This document shows, piece by piece, positions 1-12,569 of a stretch of DNA of 64,000 bases; position 1 is the stretch's first letter, and every line of letters begins with the position of its first letter. Source of the stretch: Numida meleagris (Eukaryota > Chordata > Aves > Galliformes > Numididae); assembly GCF_002078875.1 (NCBI RefSeq), contig NC_034422.1, positions 2,290,923 through 2,354,922 of the forward strand. Direction: 5' to 3'. The notes under the pieces were generated by a model that was given only the letters and a program-made list of their open reading frames with translations, searched no databases and was not told where the DNA came from. A program made the position numbers and the translations under genes.

Positions 1-1749
1 AAAGAAAATGTTATCTTTTCCTCTAGTGCTTGGTGTAATTGGAAATGTTTCTGTGCTCGTAGCCTGATGTAGGATGTTTGAATTACAACTAGTCCCCGCC
101 TGTATTTCTGGCTGCCTCTCACCCAAGCAATAGCTTACCCTTAAAAAACTCTAGTGACAAGCACCCATGGATTTTATTTCTTTTTCAGATGGAAAAATCT
201 GTATTCTTATGCCTTTTTAATTTCAGAGCATTTTCTTTCTGAATGTGGTTTACTTTCATAATTGTGACCCTTTCTTGTCACAGAGACAAAATGCATCCTG
301 TCTGCCTGCTGCCTCTAGCAGACTTGCAGCCAGGGGGAACTGCTTGGAGTGGCTCCTGATGGAGAAATGGCCACCCCAGGGGAGGATGGTGGGAGCCAAT
401 GCATCAGTGCCATCCACGCAGCCTCAGCAAGGCAGCATTTTGTCAAGTGCAGTATCTCAGAATTAAACCATTGAGATGAGTGACGCATTCCATAGGAGTA
501 TGACAATTTGCCCTACATGCATGAAGGGTCAACATTTACCCAACATTCAGAAGAAAATAATTTTGGGGTTATTCACCACTTACAATTCTGGGTCATCTGG
601 AAATCATCAGATGAGGTTTTATTTTTGTAAGCTACTAACACTTACAGATTCTCATCGCCACCTTCCATCAGTCTCTTCTGACTGCAGCTTCCCTGCAGTG
701 GAGAGGGAAGCAGTGTTGGGCCCTTTATTGGAAGCAGAAGGAAAGGCATCACTAGCACTGTAAGGAGGCCTGTGTGCTTGCAAAGGGGGGGTGAAAGCCC
801 ACAAACATTGCTGCACTTTGAGCTAGATGATCCATATCCCTTTTTATTCATTACTGGGGAGCAGAGAGGGTATAGCTTGCAGGAACATAAGTGAGTGTTT
901 AGATATGCTGAACAAAAAAAATCTTCTGAGAAACTCTGCATTAATAATATAATAAGAAAGCAAGGGCTGCTCGCTATTTCCAGCTGTGCTTCCATGCAGG
1001 ACAACTTACGTGGTGCAAGCAGGGGCTCCTCAGGAGAAAAAGAGATTTCCCATGGCTCCCAGTTCATCCAGTGATGGGGAAGGGAAAGGGAGGCAGCTTA
1101 AGCATTCAGCTTTCTGCTGTGCACCTCCAGGGAGAAAGGCAGTTAAATGGAGATGTGAGGACTCGCCTTGTCTCACAAGGAAATAGTCTCTTTTATGTGT
1201 ATCTTGCCTGTGTTGATATTTGAAAGCTATTTTGGGCCACAACAGCAAATTTAATCCACGGTTTGTTCTCTCTCCAAAGTATTGTACCGTAAAAACTCAG
1301 ATCAATTTTGACAGCTCCGACTATTTAGATTGCAGAGAAAAGCCAAACAATGAATCATTCTGAATATTTACAGTTGAATTCATCCCAGGGTACCTGTACC
1401 CACCTCTCTCTAAAATGAAAGCATTATCTGAGATATGAGCAAAGGCTTAGAGGCTCCCAGCTACTTTCTCAGCTAGCGTGAAGCAGCGTGGCTCTGCTGC
1501 CGTGGCTGGGTGCAAGGAGCAATTGAGGGCTGAGATTGCAGAGGGGTCGAGGAGTTCAGTGCGGTCCATGCACTCCCTTCGGGAGGCTCGAAGACTTGTT
1601 TCACACTTGCTCTGCTGAGAGTCAAAGCACTTGAACCAAAGTAAATATAGCTTTCTCACCTCCTCTGAGCCAGAGCTGGCTGGAAATGTGGAAAAGATGT
1701 GTTCTCAAATAATTATACAGTAGTCAATTTTCAACAGTCCTCAAGCTTT

Positions 1750-1766
1750 AAAAAAAAAAAAAAAAA
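1750..1766 (+). repeat. A17 homopolymer
   Basis: This is an uninterrupted run of seventeen adenines. The upstream sequence has no recognisable retrocopy or SINE body and no target-site duplication that I can see, so it is best read as a simple repeat rather than a retrotransposed poly(A) tail. Confidence 0.85.
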
Positions 1767-3435
1767 GCCCTCAAACCACCACCGCAAGAAAACATCAACC
1801 CACAAATCTCTCACTGTAAGTTATTGAATGAATTCCCTTGGAAATCTTATCTTGTTATTGACATGCAGGTACCTGTGCTCAGTTCTCAGCTCTGCTCCTT
1901 TAGTGCGGACGTGCTATTTCCCTCGCGTCTCAGCTGGGTCATCTCTTCTCGAGTTTCTGCCTGTTGCCCATCACTGTAGTATCTTCTCCATTAAATTGTT
2001 AGCAATTGCAAAGTCCTTTGCAGCCTTTATGGCCTTCATAATGCTTCTTCACAGGGAGCTCAACAGTCTATATTAGCTATCACTGTCATCTTCTGAAATA
2101 TTGCTGTCATTCACATATGTAATGTCCCCAGTCCCAAAGGATCTACAACCACTGTGCTAACTACAAGTAAGTGCAAGGATCGCTCTGCTGTTAAAATATA
2201 GCCATCTCTGGAGTACAGAGAAGGGCTGCGTGGCCAAGTTAGTGGCAAATGGCATTTTGGTCATGTCCCCCAAGAAACAAGCAACTTTTGGTCAGAGGTA
2301 AGAAGAAAAAAAATAATTTTTCAGGCTTTCCACCTAATGTGCACTGAGAGCAGATGCAGGATGGACAGTCAGAAGAAACAAGGGGTGATCAGACTCGCCT
2401 TCCTCATTTTCTCTCCTCTTGCGTGCCTGTGCGTTAGCTGTAGTCCTGTGAATTCCCAGCCTGGGATTTGGGGAATAACATGTATCTCTCCTCAGATCAT
2501 CCTCAGGCCGTATCTAGAGAAGCATAAACATAATGCTTTTAGAAATGCTGTAATGCTGTTTGGACCAGTGGTCAGAAGATGTGCAGATTACATGAATTCA
2601 TATTGTCAAGGCTGCTTGTCCAGGCATTAGTGCCTGAATACACAGTTGATTAGGAAAGCTCTAGCAGCCTGGTTTGCGTGAGCACTGAGCATTAATGATG
2701 GGGCAGGGAGGCTTTTGTCTGCGGCATCCATTTCCCTCAGTCATCTTCCTTCTGGAGGAAGGAAGCAGAGCAAGTTCCTGGTGATATTGCTAGGCTTGGT
2801 ACTATGATAACTTCAATTGTCCACAGCATTCTCTTAGGAATTTGTGCAGCCTCTCTTGCCTCTGGCAAGGCAGGAAGCTTCTGCCTCTGCTGGTCCTTCC
2901 ACCAGCGTGTGAGATTTGTTGCTCCAGGCAGCAACACATTGTGGTGATAACATACAACTGTGTGTGCACGTGTATTTCATCTGCTGCCTGTAGCCCCGGC
3001 TGTGGGGGCTGCTGGGGCGTTTTGGCTTGGCATGCTTTCTTTCATTCCTCTTCCTCAATTGTTTTCTGTGCAGGCCCATACGGTGCATTTTTGGGGCTGT
3101 TACTGACTATGTCAATGCAGTACAGCTGTGTACAGCTCTGGTGCTGGGCTGAAGCCATGGGGATCCGCCTGCTACTAAAGCTCTACGTGGAGTTGAAGCT
3201 GTCATGTAAGACCTTTCAAACCTGTCTCTGCACAACTGAAGCCTCAGAAGCAGGGATTACAGCACTTAGAGATAGGCTGCTAGATGGACAACGGCAGCAA
3301 ATCTCCTGGCATGCTTTGTCCTTAATCCAGCTCCTGTCTGCAAAGGCCATGGATAGCACAAGTGGCACTTGAGAGAGGAGGTCTGGGTGGGACTGGGGTG
3401 TTGGAGAGGAGGGCAGAAGTGGTGGCTCGGATGCG

Positions 3436-3450
3436 AGGGAGGGAGGGAGG
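3436..3450 (+). repeat. Short GGGA tandem
   Basis: About four GGGA units in tandem, followed by A6 and C5 runs. It is purine-rich on the plus strand and too short to be an informative microsatellite. Confidence 0.7.
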
Positions 3451-6400
3451 AAAAAATCCCCCAAAGCCTGGGTGAATTACTGCCATGCTTGTTCTGCACC
3501 ATTTATGTGGGGAGAGGGACTCGTTTGACTCGTGCCTGTGCTTTATAGGAGTTGAAGTCTCACCTCTGCAGTAAAGTGCCAAAAGAGAGACATATACACA
3601 TCACTGGGAAATTGTAAAAAGTGCCAATAAAGGACTTGTCATTTCCACACCAGGAGGGTGGGAAAGAAGGAGAGCAGTATTATCTTGTGTGTTGAACTGG
3701 GACTGAAAACATTTCTGCGAGGAAGGCGGAGGGTGGGTAGAGACATATTCTGTGCATCCTCCACTTTTCATGTGCAGAGCATCCCTGCTGTTTCCCACCA
3801 CGCTGGGGGTGGTGGTGAGAAAGCAGTCCGTCTGTTGCAGCCCCAGCAACAACAGTAAGCAATGACTATATGCCAGGAGCTTTTCCCTGTCCCCTTTTCT
3901 ACCTGTCATGCTGCCACGGACACAAGGATGCTATGTGCTTTCCTATTTCCTCCCCAGGGAAACTGCAGGGTGTGGGGAATCCTGAGAGTCCTCCAGCCTG
4001 GGAATGGCAACTTGCATGCTGCTCATTGCCAAGAGCAGAGCAGGATGGGAGCAGTCCCTGGTGGCTGTCCCCTTGCCTGACACCTCCCTGGGCAGCACAG
4101 CCTGCCCACCAGCTCAGTGCCCAGGCACAATCAAGGATGGATGTGGTGAAATCTAAGGGCAGCATTCTTTAATGCCAGCTTAGCATCCAAGGAAGAGCTT
4201 TGCTGTGTGGAGTGTAAACAAAATACTTAATTTGCAGCTATTGATTTATCGTGCTGCTTGCTGAAATGGTATTACAGCAGTCTGCAAACTGGTTTGCATC
4301 GGCTGACACCAAGCTCCTGTAATATCAGCGCCACAGATTTTGCAGCCTGCTTAGAGCAGTGCCAGCAGCAGTGTGACCAGTGCCAGCTGTGATGGAAAAT
4401 AATGGGTCAGAGCCTCGACTGGCACAAAAGTGGGGAGTTCTGCATGAGCTGGCATTCAACCATGCCTGGTGCACTGCAGCAGAAGGACTGGGCCCGCTTT
4501 GTGCTTGCCGAGAAGTCCTTGTCACAAACAATGTATAGTGCCATGAAAATTGGCTGCAGCTCCTTTTCTGTTGGTTGCTGTTGAAAGAAAATCCAGAGGA
4601 AGAGGCTTTCATGTTTCTTTTGTGTGATAGCATAGAGGTTTTGTTCGTTGTGGATTCTCTTTCTATGGTTCACGGTGGAGCATGTTAAGTCCATGCTCCC
4701 TCCTACTGTGTGCTCATCTGTGGACCTGTCCTGATCTGCCTGCTCTGCGTTTCCTGTTCTGCCTGTACCTCTGCTGACAGAAGGACTCTGTGGGCAGCAC
4801 TTCTTGTTTTCACTGCCCAGATCACTGCAGCACCCTGAACCTCTTGGCCACTGTCTACATGTAAATTAAATAACAACAACAAAAAAATGCTGTGCATGGC
4901 TGGTGATCAAAGATAGGGAGCTCACAGCCTAACAGGCATTCAAAACACTTGAAATTCTCGTTGATCTTTTATCGTTGCAGTCTGTGTCTGCCAGCTCTTT
5001 GGAAAGCTGTGGTCTGTGTATTACGTTTATTGTGGCTCCATTTGTGACAGCTTCTTGGAGACAGAAAGGGAACTCGTGGGGCAAACACTGGATGGTGGCC
5101 AAAGAAAGGCAACTTACACCAGGAAGAAGCTACAACTCATTCAGTAATATTGTAGCATCAGAAAAAAAAAGATGATGGTGGGAGAAAAGCTTGCTGAGGT
5201 CTGTGGTGAGAGAGGCCCTATCAGACATGCTGTTACCTCAGTTTTGAGACCATGCCTTCCTCCCTTCCCACTGTGGGCAGCTCCCCTGGTGGGCAAGCCT
5301 CTGAACTGTGTTCTTGTACAAAACGCCAGCTTTGCTTTGGATGGCTGCATGCTGGGCTGCCTTGGAGAAAAACAGCCGTCCTTGGAGCCGTGCAAAGCTC
5401 AATTGCTCGAGGGAAGTCCTTGAGTAACACCTGAGCTTGTTGTGCGTTCTCCAGGTTCCAGGCAGGGAGTACTTCTCGCAGTGGGCTGGACCCAAGCGTG
5501 GCTGGATTTACCAGCTGGGCAGGTGGGTGGAACCCACATTGGTAGTTAGCCCCACAAATCTCAAATAAACAAATTCATTCACTGCATATCCCTAAGTGTT
5601 GCAGGAGAAGGCAGCAAAGCATCTCCTCTCCTGTCAGAAAGAACGAATGCGAGCCAGCGTCAGAACACCTCCAGAAGAGCTCGATCCTCTCAGGCAGAGA
5701 GGCAGTTCTGTTAAGCAGAGAGGCTTTGCAGCAGCGGGGAGCTGGGTTGCTGTGGGAGAGGATTGCAGGCAGGCACCCAGCTGCACCAAGCAGGCTGCCT
5801 CTCTTAAATCTCTGCCCTGTTAAATGGGATTGGCTTGTTTGCGAGCAGGCAAAATGCCCTCTTAGCACATGGGCACTAGTGCAAGCGGGTGAGGCCGCCA
5901 AGACATTATTGCTGATCATTAAGCATGTTTATAAAGGCAAGGCTGAGAGCCAGCAGGGCCCCACTGATTCAGCGTGAGCCAGTGGCAGGGGGATTTAGGC
6001 TGGGTAGTTCTCCCAGCTAGAGTAACTTCCAAACCAAAAAAGCCTGATGTAAGTCAGGTCCAGGCTCTGGCTCTGTGCATCCCTTTGTGTCCCGCAGGCT
6101 CTTTGGGTTAACATCAGCACGTGGGATGCCTGCAGGAGCTGGGATCGCTTGGCACAGCGGGTGCCCCAGGAGCTGGGAGCAGGCTCGGTGGTCAGCTCGC
6201 TGGCTGTTGTCACCCTGCCGGTGACATCTGCTGTTGCTGCTGCTGACAATGGCCGCACAGCAGAGCTGCCGGCTCCACAGTAGAGCGGCTCATCTGGGTG
6301 GAAAAGCTCCGGAGGGAGCCAGCACCTGCTCTCAGGAGTTCATGAACTGGTTCCGTGTTCGGTGACAAAGGCCAGAGCAATCAGACATGACAGTGCTAGG

Positions 6401-8700
6401 GGAGAAGAAAACCTCAGCAAGAACAAAACCTTTCCCTCCCGCCCTGCCACGGGGTTTTCTAAAGCAACCGGGGTTTAGGGGAGGCCTTTGGGACAGCACA
6501 TCCCCTCAGCAATCACTGCACGTGGTGCCGTGCTGTGCTGCTCTCCAAGCCTGGCCCGCGTCTGAATGCAGCAGCAGTGCCAGCTTTGCCTCCTTGATGG
6601 AGAGAGGCCTGGTTTGGAAAAACCATTTGGCTTCAAGTCAAACCTGCCGCTTGAACTTTAGAGAAGAATTAGTAGAAGCAGAGTAAATGTCTCCCTTCTC
6701 CTCTAATCTGTTATTTTCTAGTTTATTTGGATACCAGCCAACAGAAGAAGTGCTGAAAATGCTGCAAGGTGAAAAAAAGCTGGATTTCCAGCACCATCAC
6801 AGGCAGCAAGAAATCACGTCTGATCTGCTTCTGCAAAACTGACAGCCCAATAGGGCTGTTATAAAGCTGTTACTGAAGAGCAATCAATGCTTGTTGCTTT
6901 GTTGGCCTTGTGGCACGAGAAACAGAAAAATGTGTTCCTATTAGGGCTGAATGCTAAATGGAAAACAGGTTTTTGTGGTGGTTTCTTTCCCCCATCCCCC
7001 AAAGGACTCTGCCTGTTTTTCCTGTCTAATGATAATTTCCAGTTTTCCCAGTCTCTGCTTTCCTGGATGTGGTCTGGGAGGCTAGCTCAAGAATGGCCAG
7101 ATTGTTGTTGCTGTTTAAAGTAATTGTGCATAGGCTCTTTGCCAGCCTGAGTAAAATAAACTCCTTGGTAAAGGATGTAGGTGTTTGTGGGGCCCTACTG
7201 CTGTGAGTGCTGTGGGGCCCAGAGTGAGTGCTGCACCCCACTGAGCTCCTGCAGGGCTCTGGCCATCGCCAGAGAGGGCTGAGCATGGATCTGGGTGACA
7301 CAGCTGTGATGCAGGACAGCAGAGAGGAGCCTTTACCCCATGGGAAAACCCTCTGCCTGCCCAGTGTGTTGTGCACAGCAAGCGCCAAGTGATTTCTTCC
7401 CGCGTTCAATAATGGGAAGAAAAAGGGTTTGTTTCCAGTGGTGGAAATCATGTGATGGATGGCACATGGAGAAAAGGTGTCACAACCTGTAATGTGCCTG
7501 AATTGCTACAGCAAAGGATTTTTTCTGTGCACGACTGCTTGCTCTCTGGCAGTGTCAGTGCACATCATTCCTGAGGTTGAGATCATTCAGGCTGGAATAA
7601 CTTAGAAAGCATCAATGTACCACAGGGACTGAAACTTCTCTCCGTCTGCAGCCTTAAAAGGAAGGAGCTAAAGGCAGGATGCACAAACTGATGAAAATTA
7701 CTGATTTTATTCTCTATTTTTACTACATTTTTTCCCAGAATAAAATTGGATCTGAGTAATTGAATAATCCGTAAGTATTCTGGGTGGGGAAGCACGAGCT
7801 GAAACATAGCGTTCAGCACTTTTGAGAACCACGCTCTATTGCTGGTGTCTGGGGACCATTTTAGGGCTGTAACTTCAGTTGATTAAACATTTGGCTCCAA
7901 CGCATTGCTTCTACCTTGTTTGCTCCACGTTCTTCGTAACCATTTTTTTCTGCAGACAGTGTTATATAAGCAGACTATTATTGTGTGAGTTGCAGAGGAG
8001 CGAACTTAGAAAATTAAGGCTGAAGTATGCTGAGATTTTCCCATCTCTGCCTGCGTGATTGAGGGGCAGTACTTGTTATGCTTGGAGCTGTGGGGCATTT
8101 TTGGAACCTCTTACCCCACCCCTTGTTGTGTCAGGTACAGCCAACTACTGGTGTTACATGAATCCTTTAGATCCACTTTGGTGCTTGCGTGGTCTTATGA
8201 GGAGAAATCCTGGAGAAATCCCTGAGGACACCCAGGGCAGTGGGGTTTCTCTGCTACTGCCCTTGTGGGATGCCAGGATCTAAACAGAGATACACATCTC
8301 CTAATTCAAAAGGAGTAGACAGGGAAATGAGAGCTGGATGTTGTTCTCTGGGCCAGGTTTGAGGGTGGGTTTAGGGCAAGTGGACTGAGCCAGGACGAGA
8401 GTCTGGCCAAACTTTGTGCTCTTGCCTGCGTTGCCTGATCCATGAACTTCTTGGGGGCCTGGAGCCCAGCATCGGCTCTGTGTTGGCAAGAGGGACAGGC
8501 TGACATTGGCTGAGGTGATGGGAGCCTTGATCTGAGCGGTACGGCCAGGCCTCAGAGCTGCCCCTGCTGTCACCAGCCGAGGAACTGGCAATGGCTGATG
8601 GCAGCTGAAATCTTCGGGTTTCATTGGGATGCCTGTCCCCACGTGCCTAAATGTGAAAGCAGAATTTAAGCGAATAAGGAACCTTGATGCTCCTGTTGCA

Positions 8701-9200
8701 CTGCAGTCTCATCTGCTTGATTAGTGGATAGGAAAATAATTAATGGAGAAATACTTTCCCATCATTCGGCCTGTTTGAAAGTCTGGGCCTATGGATTATC
8801 TTGACTGTCTCAAGGGTTAGCAGTTTCTCATGTCCTTGAGAGTAAATGCCAGAGTGTTTGGGCTTGGCGGAGGCCTTGTCTGCCTTTGCCAAGGACTTCA
8901 GAGTGTGCCTGAAGAGCAGAGCACGGGGGAGAGCGAGAACAGAGGAGCCGTTCTGGCACACGTCAGTGTTCCTGGCGGTGCTGCTGCCATCAGCTGCTCT
9001 ATCGGCTTTCACAGCCCCTGCTATAATTAAGATCTGTCAACACTGATAAAAGGGAGAACATTCAGTCAACTAATTAAGTATCGCTTTAATACTCTAATAT
9101 TTAAATTCAGGTTCCTAAATCAGCAGAATAATAAAATGTTTTATGTCTGCTTAACTGGCAAGGGAGCAGAATGTGAATATCTCGGTGGTGGATTTAATTA
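8701..9200. promoter_or_regulatory. AT-rich block, possible conserved non-coding element
   Basis: The block contains several homeodomain-type cores: AATTAATG near 8739, TATAATTAAG near 9022, CTAATTAAG near 9070 and TTTAATTATC near 9193. It is markedly more AT-rich than the DNA that follows. That pattern is common in vertebrate enhancers, but no alignment is available, so calling it regulatory is inference. It holds no gene. Confidence 0.25.
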
Positions 9201-10876
9201 TCAGCCGGGCCTGCCCCTGCGGAGCAGAGCTGGTTTCGCTGCCAGTGAAGTGGAACCAGATTCCCCTGGCGGCTGCAGGAGGCTCCCAAGCTGGGGGCTG
9301 TGTCTCGGGGGGAGCTGGGGAACCCCAGTGGTGCAGCTGGGATGGGGAGGGCTCATAAGAAACCCAGCGATGCTCCAGAGGGGCTCACTGCTCAGCTGGA
9401 AGGAAACTGCTCCTGGCTCTGGAAGGGAGGTGGGAGCCTTCATGGTTAGGCTCGCAGCCTGCACTTCCCTGCTTTGTCTCATTACTGTGATGCCAACATG
9501 CAAAGGTACCTTCCAGTGTAATGGAGGTAGCAGAGGTGGGGGACAGCCTGTGCCTGCCCTTGCCGTCATTCCTCTTCACAGTGTTCCTTCCTGTGTTGGC
9601 TGCAAGCAGGATAGATGTGCTCTGCGCTGCAGCTTTTTTCCATGCCCCAAATCCATTTTGCTTGCCTTCTTTCACAGCCACATGAACACCTCGCCAGCCG
9701 GCTCCCACCACGCATCCCCCAGGGGCCCTGTTTGCATCAGCAGTGTCTGTGGATCCCTGGTGACAGTGCTTTAGGGCTGCCCTCTCCCTCGTCCTCGTGC
9801 TCCTCCTGGCTGGGCTGCAGGTCGAGGCCATCCTCCTGGCATCCCCTGTTTAGCTGCGATGTTTTTTTTCTTCTTGGAGTTGGTAGGCTGCATTGCTGCT
9901 CATTTTCCCTGACATTGCTGCATACCTGTGAGAGGTACCAGCCATCCCGTTGTGGGACAGAGCAGCAGGAGCTGTGCTTTCTGTCGCAAGCTGTAACGTG
10001 CCTTTCTCATGATTTTCTAGGCTTTGCAATACTTAGCTTGGGATGTGACTGTGGTCACAGTTCAGGAGCTCAGTGTATCGTCTATGGCCCCAAAGATGGG
10101 AAAAGAGCTGCAGTGATGTCTGAGTTGGGCCAGGTGTTAAATCCAGCGAATGCTTAAGCAGGCTTGGCCTCAGCCTTAACTCCACTTTGTCCTTCTTGTG
10201 TTAGCTCTTTGTGGCTATTAAAACAAGCGCATTAACAGGCAACAGCCTTTATAGGGAAAGGAAATATTTGTTGAAATTAGTGTCCAAGAAGGCTGCGAAC
10301 CTGTGTTCTAAGTATTAGCACTCAAAACTTGATGCTGCTTATTCTTACCCTGTCAAGAAACATGAAGAGCCAACAAGTGACATTTTGCAGTTAGGATAAT
10401 CATGGTTGTAATGAGTTCGTTGCTGCCAGTGATGGCTACAATCTGGTGGTGGGCAGGTGAGAACACTGCAGCTCTTTTAAGGCTTGGAAGCTTTTCTTGG
10501 AAATTGCATTGAGTGGAAAAAGGCTTGGAAAAATCAATTTGGAAAATCCCACTCTGTTCACACATAATTTGCAAACGGAAAAAGAGGTGAAATTCATCAA
10601 GGAAATGAATCATTGCAAATGATTTGTTCAGCTGTTGTAGGGAGATGATTTATGAATATTGATCCGTTTGTAATTGCAAATAACTCCCTGTGGAAGCAGC
10701 ATACTGCATGAAGCGTTAGGTATCTGAAATCAACTGGAAAAGTGCATTTGTTTTTAATACCAGAGTTATTTCAGAAAGCTTTGGTCAGGTTGCAGCCTTC
10801 TTGTGCTGCACGTTTCACGCTTACTGTAGGAGGGAACTCTAGGTTCAAGAGTGTTTTAGAAAATACTGTGACTTGC
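9201..10876. other. GC-richer non-coding stretch with chance open frames
   Basis: A 212-codon ATG frame runs at 9136-9774 on the plus strand. It overlaps frames of 122 and 148 codons on the minus strand (9201-9569 and 9385-9831). Long frames on both strands in GC-richer DNA point to stop depletion by composition, not coding. The predicted protein is rich in Cys, Gly and Ser with no domain I recognise. From about 10.16 kb the sequence turns AT-richer and holds nothing I can name. Confidence 0.5.
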
Positions 10877-10948
10877 AATTTACAGTTGGGCCACAGAGGT
10901 ATTGAATGACTTGCCCAAGAGCAAGGAGAGTCTACAGCAGGCTCTGGG
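10877..10948 (+). mobile_element. MIR-like CORE-SINE relic
   Basis: The order of words matches the conserved CORE of MIR-type SINEs: 'tttacag', then 'ccacagaggt', then 'gaatgacttgcccaag', then 'cagcaggctctggg'. The MIR consensus pattern is 'tttacagatgagg...cacagagaggttaagtgacttgcccaagg...ggcagagc'. Matching segments stay in order with modest spacing changes. I judge this from memory of the family, not from a database hit. These elements are ancient in amniotes, and the body is followed by an A12 run. The copy is decayed and cannot be mobile. Confidence 0.65.
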
Positions 10949-10960
10949 AAAAAAAAAAAA
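10949..10960 (+). repeat. A12 homopolymer
   Basis: Twelve adenines lie directly after the MIR-like segment. MIR elements normally end in a different A/T-rich 3' tail and the match here is to the internal CORE, so the run may be a coincidental simple repeat. Confidence 0.8.
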
Positions 10961-11460
10961 GTTGACTTAGTTCATGTCAAATGCTTTGGTTTGCATGAAA
11001 TAGTCCCGGAGAAGGAATTCTTAGCAGTTAGGGTAAACATTATGTACGTCTGCCATACAAACATCACTTTTGCAAACAGGATTTTATCTGAACACTTGAG
11101 TTAGGAGGAAGTGGTGTGAAATCTTGAGTAATTCGCCCTCTCTCAGTAGTAAATAGAGCGACTGTCCCCTCCAATGGGTGGCTCAGCAGCCGAGGACAGG
11201 GAATCTCTGGAAAAAAGATGCCATGGAGCAGTCACATACTGAGCACAGCTCTCGCAGGATCATTGTGCATTCTCCTTCTCCTGGCAGCTTCGCGTCGCAA
11301 TTATTTTGTAGGTGGGTCCAGCGTGGGTGCTGCATAGCAGGTGGTTTTGTCTGCGCTGCCGCTCAGTCAGCACAATGGGATGGCTGGCAGGAATGTGGGA
11401 CTTATTTGTTTTAAAACAGGGAGACGTGGCAATTTCATACCCCGCAGTTCCTACCTGACA
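10961..11460. other. Non-coding spacer
   Basis: I see nothing identifiable. There is a 78-codon ATG frame at 11178-11414 on the plus strand, unsupported by any motif or splice context. Confidence 0.5.
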
Positions 11461-11483
11461 ACTCGTCCTCGCACATCACGGTG

Positions 11484-11495
11484 CGGTGAGTGACA
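11484..11495 (+). repeat. 12-bp direct repeat, copy 1
   Basis: Exact copy of CGGTGAGTGACA. The second copy begins 96 bp downstream, and the two flank the TAAT inverted repeat. Confidence 0.8.
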
Positions 11496-11530
11496 GCAAC
11501 CAGAGGCTATTCATAAGGGTGGCATCTCAG

Positions 11531-11553
11531 CATGTAATAATCATAATTACATG
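11531..11553. repeat. Perfect inverted repeat with TAAT arms
   Basis: Two 8-bp arms, CATGTAAT and ATTACATG, are exact reverse complements separated by seven bases. Each arm carries a TAAT/ATTA homeodomain core, so a head-to-head homeodomain dimer site is one possible reading. Confidence 0.75.
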
Positions 11554-11579
11554 AAATAATAACTATCTAAAGGGCAGCA

Positions 11580-11591
11580 CGGTGAGTGACA
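11580..11591 (+). repeat. 12-bp direct repeat, copy 2
   Basis: Second exact copy of CGGTGAGTGACA, downstream of the TAAT inverted repeat. Confidence 0.8.
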
Positions 11592-11910
11592 AGCCAGAGA
11601 ATATACCTTGACACCTGCCAAAGATGTACTAAACACACAGAGAAATTTTCCCCAGGATCCTGTCACTTTGTCAACTAACACAACCAGCTGGAGTTAATAA
11701 AATTACTCCAACAAAGTCAGGCAGGTTTTTCCCTTGCTGTCAGAGGCTCACCGCTGTAACACAGCTCACAGAGCCATCGAGGAATGTGATCTAGGTCTGG
11801 CAATGCTTTTGTTGTTACTATTCCCAGCTGTAATTAATTTGAGAAGTTCCTCTGCATGGAGTTTAATCTGATAATTATTAGCAATAATAATAGTTGATAA
11901 AGCGAAGGTG

Positions 11911-12569
11911 GCAGCAGGCTTTGGGGACCCGGATGAGAAGCCCTGACAAGGCTTGACATTTTCTTTGCTGCTGTTTCTTCTAATGTTTAATTCTGCACGT
12001 GTACATGGGCTGGAGTCCATGATGAGAAGCACCCCGTGGCACCTCATAGCGCTTACAATTTTTATCCTCCTGTGTAGCAGCAGGTGACCTTACACTGTGC
12101 AGTGTCTAATCCTTTCTTTACAGCAAAAAAGGAAATTACTTGGACAGACCTCCTCCCCTGAAAAAGTTGTTTTGAAAGGACAGGAAAGTGTGTGGGGGGG
12201 AACAGATCATGTGTGCAGAATAAAGATGGAATATTAAAGCTAGAGTAAGTTATCCCAGTATCCCTAAAAATGGAACAAAACCTGCTGGCTGAGCACTGCG
12301 GCTTTACGGCTGAGTGCTGGCTCTGCTCCCAGAGGTGCCTGGTTTGTGCGGTGGGGTCGGGGCAGATCTTCTCAGTTGTACCAAGTTCCTAACAGGAGCT
12401 GTGGTGTTGGAGATGGGCCCTGTGCTCCTCTGCACAAAGCGTAGGGAGCACAGAAGGAAGGAAGATGCAGGGCCATTTTTTGCGTGGCTCCTTAGGATCA
12501 GATGACGGGCATCTCAGGTGTCTCTTAAGGGCTATTCTCTAAAAAATTACGTAGGGAATGTAAAGTCAC
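11911..12569. other. Non-coding spacer
   Basis: No recognisable feature. A few short frames only, including a 63-codon frame at 12314-12505 on the plus strand with no protein-like motif. Confidence 0.5.

Larger units (their letters stand above)
1..8700. other. Non-coding stretch, no gene recognised
   Basis: I see no gene here. The open frames are short, overlap on both strands, and many start at codons other than ATG. The 176-codon frame at 2842-3372 begins at TTG, for example. The sequence mixes GC-richer blocks (about 2.7-4.1 kb and 6.0-6.7 kb) with AT-richer blocks, and has no CpG-island density. Small simple repeats are the A17 run at 1750-1766 and GGGA units at 3436-3450. I recognise no transposon relic, though heavily decayed ones could be missed by eye. 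Confidence 0.6.
11461..11910. promoter_or_regulatory. Candidate conserved non-coding element with inverted TAAT sites
   Basis: The block has a perfect inverted repeat (arms CATGTAAT and ATTACATG at 11531-11538 and 11546-11553). It is flanked by two exact 12-bp copies of CGGTGAGTGACA at 11484-11495 and 11580-11591. Further homeodomain-like cores follow: 'taattaattt' near 11832 and 'gataattattagc' near 11870. This symmetry and density resemble a transcription-factor platform, but conservation is not testable here and function is inferred. Confidence 0.35.

Noticed and set aside
1750..1766. Poly(A) tail of a processed retrocopy
   Set aside because: No coding-like body, no AATAAA at the right distance and no target-site duplications seen. 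A simple homopolymer is enough.
2842..3372. 176-codon frame on the plus strand
   Set aside because: It starts at TTG, has no recognised domain, and overlaps a minus-strand frame at 2834-3088.
9136..9774. 212-codon ATG frame on the plus strand
   Set aside because: Long frames also exist on the opposite strand over the same GC-richer DNA. The product is Cys/Gly/Ser-rich with no domain, which fits composition-driven openness.
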